Source: Rutidosis leptorrhynchoides (Eukaryota; Streptophyta; Magnoliopsida; Asterales; Asteraceae). From it: 64,000 nt of DNA. The stretch spans positions 194,440,001 through 194,504,000 of the forward strand of contig NC_092334.1 in NCBI RefSeq assembly GCF_046630445.1, read 5' to 3'. This document shows, piece by piece, positions 58,530 to 64,000 of the stretch (position 1 is its first letter; the number at the start of each line of letters is the position of its first letter). The notes beneath the pieces were generated by a model. The model saw only the letters and a program-made list of their open reading frames with translations, ran no database searches and had not been told where the DNA came from. Position numbers and translations under genes: made by a program.

Positions 58530-61405
58530 TAAGCTGTTGAAGGTGTTGACGAATCTTCTGGAAATAGATGCGGGTATTTCTTCTTCATCTGATCTTCACG
58601 CTCCCAGGTGAACTCGGGTCCTCTACGAGCATTCCATCGAACCTTAACAATTGGTATCTTGTTTTGCTTAAGTCTTTTAACCTCACGATCCATTATTTCG
58701 ACGGGTTCTTCGATGAATTGAAGTTTTTCGTTGATTTGGATTTCATCTAAAGGAATTGTGAGATCTTCTTTAGCAAAACATTTCTTCAAATTCGAGACGT
58801 GAAAAGTGTTATGTACAGCCACGAGTTGTTGAGGTAACTCAAGTCGGTAAGCTACTGGTCCGACACGATCAATAATCTTGAATGGTCCAATATACCTTGG
58901 ATTTAATTTCCCTCGTTTACCAAATCGAACTACGCCTTTCCAAGGTGCAACTTTAAGCATGACCATCTCTCCAATTTCAAATTCTATATCTTTTCTTTTA
59001 ATGTCAGCGTAGCTCCTTTGTCGACTTTGGGCGGTTTTCAACCGTTGTTGAATTTGGATGATCTTCTCGGTAGTTTCTTGTATAATCTCCGGAACCGTAA
59101 TCTGTCTATCCCCCAATTCACTCCAACAAATTGGAGACCTGTACTTTCTACCATAAAGTGCTTCAAACGGCGCCATCTCAATGCTTGAATGGTAGCTGTT
59201 GTTGTAGGAAAATTCTGCTAATGGTAGATGTCGATCCCAACTGTTTCCGAAATCAATAACACATGCTCGTAGCATGTCTTCAAGCATTTGTATCATCCTT
59301 TCACTCTGCCCATCTGTTTGTGGATGATAGGCAGTACTCATGTCTAGACGAGTTCCTAATGGTTGCTGTAATGTCTGCCAGAATCTTGAAATAAATCTGC
59401 CATCGCTATCAGAGATAATAGAGATTGGTATTCCATGTCTGGAGACGACTTCCTTCAAATACAGTCGTGCTAACTTCTCCATCTTGTCATCTTCTCTTAT
59501 TGGCAGGAAATGTACTGATTTGGTGAGACGATCAACTATTACCCAAATAGTATCAAAACCACTTGCAGTCCTTGGCAATTTAGTGATGAAATCCATGGTA
59601 ATGTTTTCCCATTTCCATTCCGGGATTTTGGGTTGTTGAAGTAGACCTGATGGTTTCTGATGCTCAGCTTTGACCTTAGAACACGTCAAACATTCTCCTA
59701 CGTATTTAGCAACATCGGCTTTCATACCCGGCCGTCAAAAATATTTCCTGAGATCCTTGTACATCTTCCCCATTCCAGGATGTATTGAGTATCTGGTTTT
59801 ATGAGCTTCTCTAAGTACCATTTCTCTCATATCTCCAAATTTTGGTACCCAAATCCTTTCAGCCCTATACCGGGTTCCGTCTTCCCGAATATTCAGATGT
59901 TTCTCCGATCCTTTGGGTATTTCATCCTTTAAATTTCCCTCTTTTAAAACTCCTTGTTGCGCCTCCTTTATTTGAGTAGTAAGGTTATTATGAATCATTA
60001 TATTCATAGATTTTACTCGAATGGGTTCTCTGTCCTTCCTGCTCAAGGCATCGGCTACCACATTTGCCTTCCCCGGGTGGTAACGAATCTCAAAGTCGTA
60101 ATCATTCAATAATTCAATCCACCTACGCTGCCTCATATTCAGTTGTTTTTGATTAAATATGTGTTGAAGACTTTTGTGGTCGGTATATATAATACTTTTG
60201 ACCCCATATAAGTAGTGCCTCCAAGTCTTTAATGCAAAAACAACTGCGCCTAATTCCAAATCATGCATCGTATAATTTTGTTCGTGAATCTTCAATTGTC
60301 TAGACGCATAAGCAATCACCTTCGTTCGTTGCATTAATACACAACCGAGACCTTGCTTTCATGCATCACAATAAATTACAAAATCATCATTCCCTTCAGG
60401 CAATGACAATATAGGTGCCGTAGTTAGCTTTTTCTTCAATAACTGAAACGCTTTCTCTTGTTCATCATTCCATTCAAATTTCTTCCCTTTATGCGTTAAT
60501 GCAGTCAAGGGTTTTGCTATTCTGGAAAAGTCTTGGATGAACCTTCTGTAGTAACCAGCTAGTCCTAAAAACTGGCGTATGTGTTTCGGAGTTTTCGGGG
60601 TTTCCCACTTTTCAACAGTTTCTATCTTTGCCGGATCCACCTTAATACCTTCTTTGTTCACTATGTGACCGAGGAATTGAACTTCTTCTAACCAAAATGC
60701 ACACTTTGAAAACTTAGCGTACAATTCTTCCTTCCTCAATACTTCTAACACCTTTCTCAAATGTTCACCGTGTTCTTGGTCATTCTTTGAGTAAATAAGT
60801 ATGTCATCAATGAAAACAATGACAAACTTGTCAAGGTATGGTCTACACACTCGGTTCATAAGGTCCATGAACACAGCTGGTGCATTAGTTAAACCAAACG
60901 GCATGACCATAAACTCGTAATGACCGTAACGTGTTCTGAAAGCAGTCTTTGGAATATCATCTTCTTTCACCCGCATTTGATGATACCCGAAACGTAAGTC
61001 AATCTTTGAATAAACAGACGAGCCTTGTAGTTGATCAAATAAGTCGTCGATTCTCGGTAGTGGGTAGCGGTTCTTGATGGTAAGTTTGTTCAACTCTCGG
61101 TAGTCGATACACAACCTGAATGTACCATCTTTCTTCTTGACAAACAAAACAGGAGCTCCCCACGGTGATGTGCTTGGTCGAATGAAACCACGCTCTAAAA
61201 GTTCTTGTAATTGGCTTTGCAGTTCTTTCATCTCGCTGGGTGCAAGTCTGTAAGGAGCACGAGCTATTGGTGCAGCTCCTGGTACAAGATCTATTTGAAA
61301 TTCAACGGATCGCTGTGGGGGTAATCCCGGTAATTCTTTCGTAAATACATCAGGAATTCTTTTGCAATGGGAACATCATTGATGCTCTTTTCTTCAGTTT
61401 GTACT
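58529..61405 (-). pseudogene. Gypsy pol: RT, RNase H, integrase, chromodomain-like tail
   Basis: RT starts after a one-base deletion near 61350 that breaks KEFPDVF-type text; its motifs [20 protein letters not shown] and the catalytic FIDD ([14 protein letters not shown]) are intact. A TGA near 60357 follows YCDA. RNase H has [13 protein letters not shown] and YTDHKSL. A TGA near 59732 replaces a Trp of the expected YFWWPGM. The 398-aa C-terminal frame (58529-59725) is open: zinc region end [36 protein letters not shown], then [14 protein letters not shown] and [12 protein letters not shown] with [12 protein letters not shown]. The tail ends [10 protein letters not shown]. It has only a few lesions. 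Confidence 0.93.
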
Positions 61406-61407
61406 TT

Positions 61408-62243
61408 CTAGACGTGTGCTAGAACAGCATAGCAACCTTTTCTTATTAGTTTTTGTGCCTTCAAATTACTAATAAGATGTAGCTTCGTGTTGCCCTTTTC
61501 TCCGTACACCATTAAGGGTTTTTCTTTTTCTCGTATAATGCGAATTGCATTTTCGTAACAAACGATCTCTGCTTTCACTTCTTTCAACCAGTCCATACCG
61601 ATTATCACATCAAAACTCCCTAAATCTACTGGTATCAAATCAATCTTAAATGTTTCGCTAACCAGTTTAATTTCTCGATTCCGACATATATTATCTGCTG
61701 AAATTAATTTACCATTTGCTAATTCGAGTAAAAATTTACTATCCAAAGGCGTCAATGGACAACTTAATTTAGCACAAAAATCTCTACTCATATAGCTTCT
61801 ATCCGCACCCGAATCAAATAAAATGTAAGCAGATTTATTGTCAATAAGAAACGTACCCGTAACAAGCTCCGGGTCTTCCTGTGCCTTTGCCGCATTAATA
61901 TTGAAAACTCTTCCGCGGCCTTGTCCATTCGTGTTCTCCTGGTTCGGGCAATTTCTAATAATGTGGCCCGGTTTTTCACATTTATAACAAACTACATTGG
62001 CATAACTTGCTCCGACACTACTTGCTCCGCAATTACTCGTTCCGACACCATTTGTTCCTTTCGTTCTATTAACCCCTGGTCCGTAGACCTCACACTTTGC
62101 CGCGCTATGACCATTTCTTTTACAATTGTTGCAAAATTTGGTGCAGAACCCCGAGTGATACTTTTCACACCTTTGGCATAGCTGCTTCTGATTGTTGTTG
62201 TTGTTGCAGTTATTATTGTTGTTGGGATGATTGTTGTAGTTGC

Positions 62244-62286
<43 letters not shown>

Positions 62287-63123
62287 GGGCCGTTTGTTGT
62301 AGTTGCGATTGATGTTGCGATTGTTGGGATAATTGTTGCGATTATTGTTGTAATTGCTGTTGTTGTTGTTGTATTGGTGATTCTTATCACCGTTTTCCTC
62401 CCACTTTCTTTTGACTTGCTTCACATTGGCCTCTTCAGCAGTCTGTTCTTTAATTCTTTCTTCAATCTGGTTCACTAGTTTGTGAGCCATTCTACATGCC
62501 TGTTGTATGGAGGCGGGCTCGTGTGAACTTATATCTTCTTGGATTCTTTCCGGTAATCCTTTCACAAACGCGTCGATCTTCTCTTCCTCATCTTCGAATG
62601 CTCCCGGACACAATAGGCACAATTCTGTGAATCGTCTTTCGTACGTGGTAATATCAAATCCTTGGGTTCGTAACCCTCTAAGTTCTGTCTTGAGCTTATT
62701 GACCTCGGTTCTGGGACGGTACTTCTCGTTCATCAAGTGCTTGAATGCTGACCACGGTAGTGCATACGCATCGTCTTGTCCCACTTGCTCTAGATAGGTA
62801 TTCCACCATGTTAACGCAGAACCTGTGAAGGTATGCGTAGCGTACTTCACTTTGTCCTCTTCAGTACACTTACTTATGGCAAACACCGATTCAACCTTCT
62901 CGGTCCACCGTTTCAATCCGATAGGTCCTTCAGTTCCATCAAATTCCAAAGGTTTGCAGGCAGTGAATTCTTTGTAGGTGCATCCTACACGATTTCTTGT
63001 ACTGCCAGATCCAAGGTTATTGTTGGTATGTAGCGCAGCCTGTACTGCGGCTATGTTTGAAGCTAGAAAAGTACGGAATTCCTCTTCATTCATATTCACG
63101 GTGTGTCGAGTAGTCGGTGCCAT
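61408..63123 (-). pseudogene. Gypsy gag and protease, open frame of 571 aa
   Basis: The ATG at 63121-63123 (MAPTTRHTVNMNEEEF) is preferred; the frame opens 12 codons earlier. The gag domain is CTYKEFTACKPLEFDGTEG to GSALTWWNTYLEQVGQ and TELCLLCPGAFEDEEEKI. An Asn-rich linker follows, encoded by a GTT/AAC repeat. Zinc knuckles are CNNCKRNGHSAAKC and CYKCEKPGHIIRNC. The protease has ILFDSGADRSYM and GMDWL, both intact. A TAG at 61405-61407 ends it after VLAHV, where the related element continues into pol, so the polyprotein is interrupted. Confidence 0.92.
62215..62292 (-). repeat. (GTT)n tract encoding poly-Asn in gag
   Basis: GTT triplets on the plus strand give a run of 15 or more Asn between the gag domain and the zinc knuckles. 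Confidence 0.93.
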
Positions 63124-63256
63124 TTCCTTCAAAATAGTCAAATGGAACAAGTTAATCATACAGAATATTAAGAGTAGTTAATAGTATTTCGTAAGCATAA
63201 TATGAACTCATTTATAAAAGCTTTTTCTTCATATTAGCGTTTTATAAGTTTAAATT

Positions 63257-63280
63257 CGGGTAGTACCTACCCGTTAAGTT
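63257..63280 (-). promoter_or_regulatory. Leader copy of the polypurine-tract motif
   Basis: CGGGTAGTACCTACCCGTTA: exact GTACCTACCCGTTA core of the real tract at 58494, about 4.7 kb away, plus an inverted GGGTA. Confidence 0.7.
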
Positions 63281-63465
63281 CATACTTAGTAGCTAATATA
63301 CAATTCAACTACTACAATTCTATATGAAAAACTGATTATAATAATATTTCGCGTTCAAACTTTTACACAATATTTTACAAACTTACAATACCGCTTATTT
63401 TACATATAGCATGAAATATAGGACACAATAAATTTGATACAAGATGGTTGTGAAGATAATTCTAG

Positions 63466-63993
63466 CTAGTACACAAGTCGTTCAGCAAAGGCAATAAAGA
63501 CACGTAATTCATACGTCCAGAAACAAGTCATGCATTCTGGTTTTACTAGGATTACTTCCCATCCTTGGTCTTGTGGAACATAATCGTTATGGCCGTTGAT
63601 AAAACAGCGTGTTGTAACGTCGTCAAAGGGACGAGGGTTACGTAATGTCCTACAGTCCCGTAACAATCTAAAAACCTCATTTCTTACCCCAATTACCGAC
63701 TCCGTCACTTGTGGGAACGTTTTGTTTAATAGTTGTAGCCCGATGTTCTTGTTCTCACTTTGGTGAGAAGCGAACATTACTAATCCGTAAGCATAACATG
63801 CTTCTTTATGTTGCATGTTAGCCGCTTTTTCTAAATCACGAAGTCCAATATTCGGATATATTGAGTCAAAATAATTTCTTAACCCATTGCGTAAAATAGC
63901 ATTTGGGTTCCCTGCAATATATGCGTCAAAGTAAACACATCGTAACTTATGGATTTCCCAATGTGATATCCCCCATCTTTCGAACGAAAGCAT
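63466..63993 (-). CDS. Extra ORF in the gypsy leader, F-box-like (At2g35280-type) fragment
   Basis: This 175-aa open frame lies upstream of gag. It reads MLSFERWGISHWEIHKLRCV, then YIAGNPNAILRNGLRNYFDS, LEKAANMQHKEACYAYGLVM, LRDCRTLRNPRP and GWEVILVKPECMTCFWTYEL. The middle (GNPNA...RNGL and LEKAANMQHKEACYAYGLV) resembles the Sel1/TPR-like repeat region of plant F-box proteins of the At2g35280 group, from recollection. The F-box itself is not seen and could lie further upstream. The frame has no internal stop although the neighbouring gag-pol has several. A captured host gene fragment is the best explanation; a standing ORF of this family is the alternative. Confidence 0.55.
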   Translation of the reverse strand: MLSFERWGISHWEIHKLRCVYFDAYIAGNPNAILRNGLRNYFDSIYPNIGLRDLEKAANMQHKEACYAYGLVMFASHQSENKNIGLQLLNKTFPQVTESVIGVRNEVFRLLRDCRTLRNPRPFDDVTTRCFINGHNDYVPQDQGWEVILVKPECMTCFWTYELRVFIAFAERLVY

Positions 63994-64000
63994 TTTATAA

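Larger units (their letters stand above)
55229..64000 (-). mobile_element. Ty3/gypsy chromovirus-type element, 5' end outside the window
   Basis: 3' LTR at 55229-58493, then polypurine tract, pol, gag and leader on the minus strand. Its proteins closely resemble those of the 10856-21477 element, but the LTR differs in length and most of its sequence. The PBS and 5' LTR lie beyond 64000. Bases 55224-55228 (TGAAA) should recur beyond the other end. Confidence 0.93.

Overview
This window is plant nuclear DNA from a eudicot. The LTR and LINE families and the AT-rich, microsatellite-dense intergenic style recall Asteraceae; that placement rests on recollected family resemblance, not a search. Only one gene looks intact: a dirigent-family secreted protein at 5701-6252 (+) with its own TATA box and poly(A) signals. 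Almost everything else is transposable-element DNA, much of it nested, and no other host gene is convincingly intact.

Layout. 1-4640: 3' LTR and internal remnant of a minus-strand Ty3/gypsy-type element. 4671-5535: decayed PIF/Harbinger-like SANT-protein fragment. 5648-6502: dirigent gene. 6705-7800: 3' part of an ORF1-only LINE (minus). 8113-23272: Ty1/copia element (minus) with 187-bp LTRs and TSD ATTGG, split in its integrase by a complete Ty3/gypsy element (10856-21477, minus, 2.6-kb LTRs, TSD ATAAC). 23599-23990: hAT-type MITE with TSD GTTTCAAT. 25775-27810 and about 29500-30099: two more ORF1-only LINE copies. 31160-37652: non-autonomous copia element (238-bp LTRs, TSD TATTG) with no visible gag, a captured gypsy LTR fragment, tandem repeats and a captured poly(A)-binding-protein gene piece. 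37809-42338: Helitron whose 3' terminal hairpin was hit by a gypsy-type element now left as a 3787-bp solo LTR (TSD AAGCG). 42535-42790: candidate mini-Helitron. 45443-55228: plus-strand gypsy element whose two LTRs are unrelated (chimera). 55229-64000: another minus-strand gypsy element running out of the window.

How the parts work together. The gypsy elements carry gag (CCHC zinc knuckles), aspartic protease, reverse transcriptase, RNase H, integrase and a chromodomain-like C-terminus, primed by initiator tRNA-Met. All coding copies are broken, mostly by nonsense codons that a single C-to-T or G-to-A transition would create. Beyond the genes there are unexplained structures: a hairpin minisatellite with co-varying arms inside an intron-like part of one LTR, a splice-acceptor-like block shared by several LTRs, a palindrome beside every gypsy polypurine tract, a second polypurine-tract-like motif in the leaders, extra ORFs in two gypsy leaders, and a copia primer site that matches the anticodon arm of tRNA-Ile including the inosine position.
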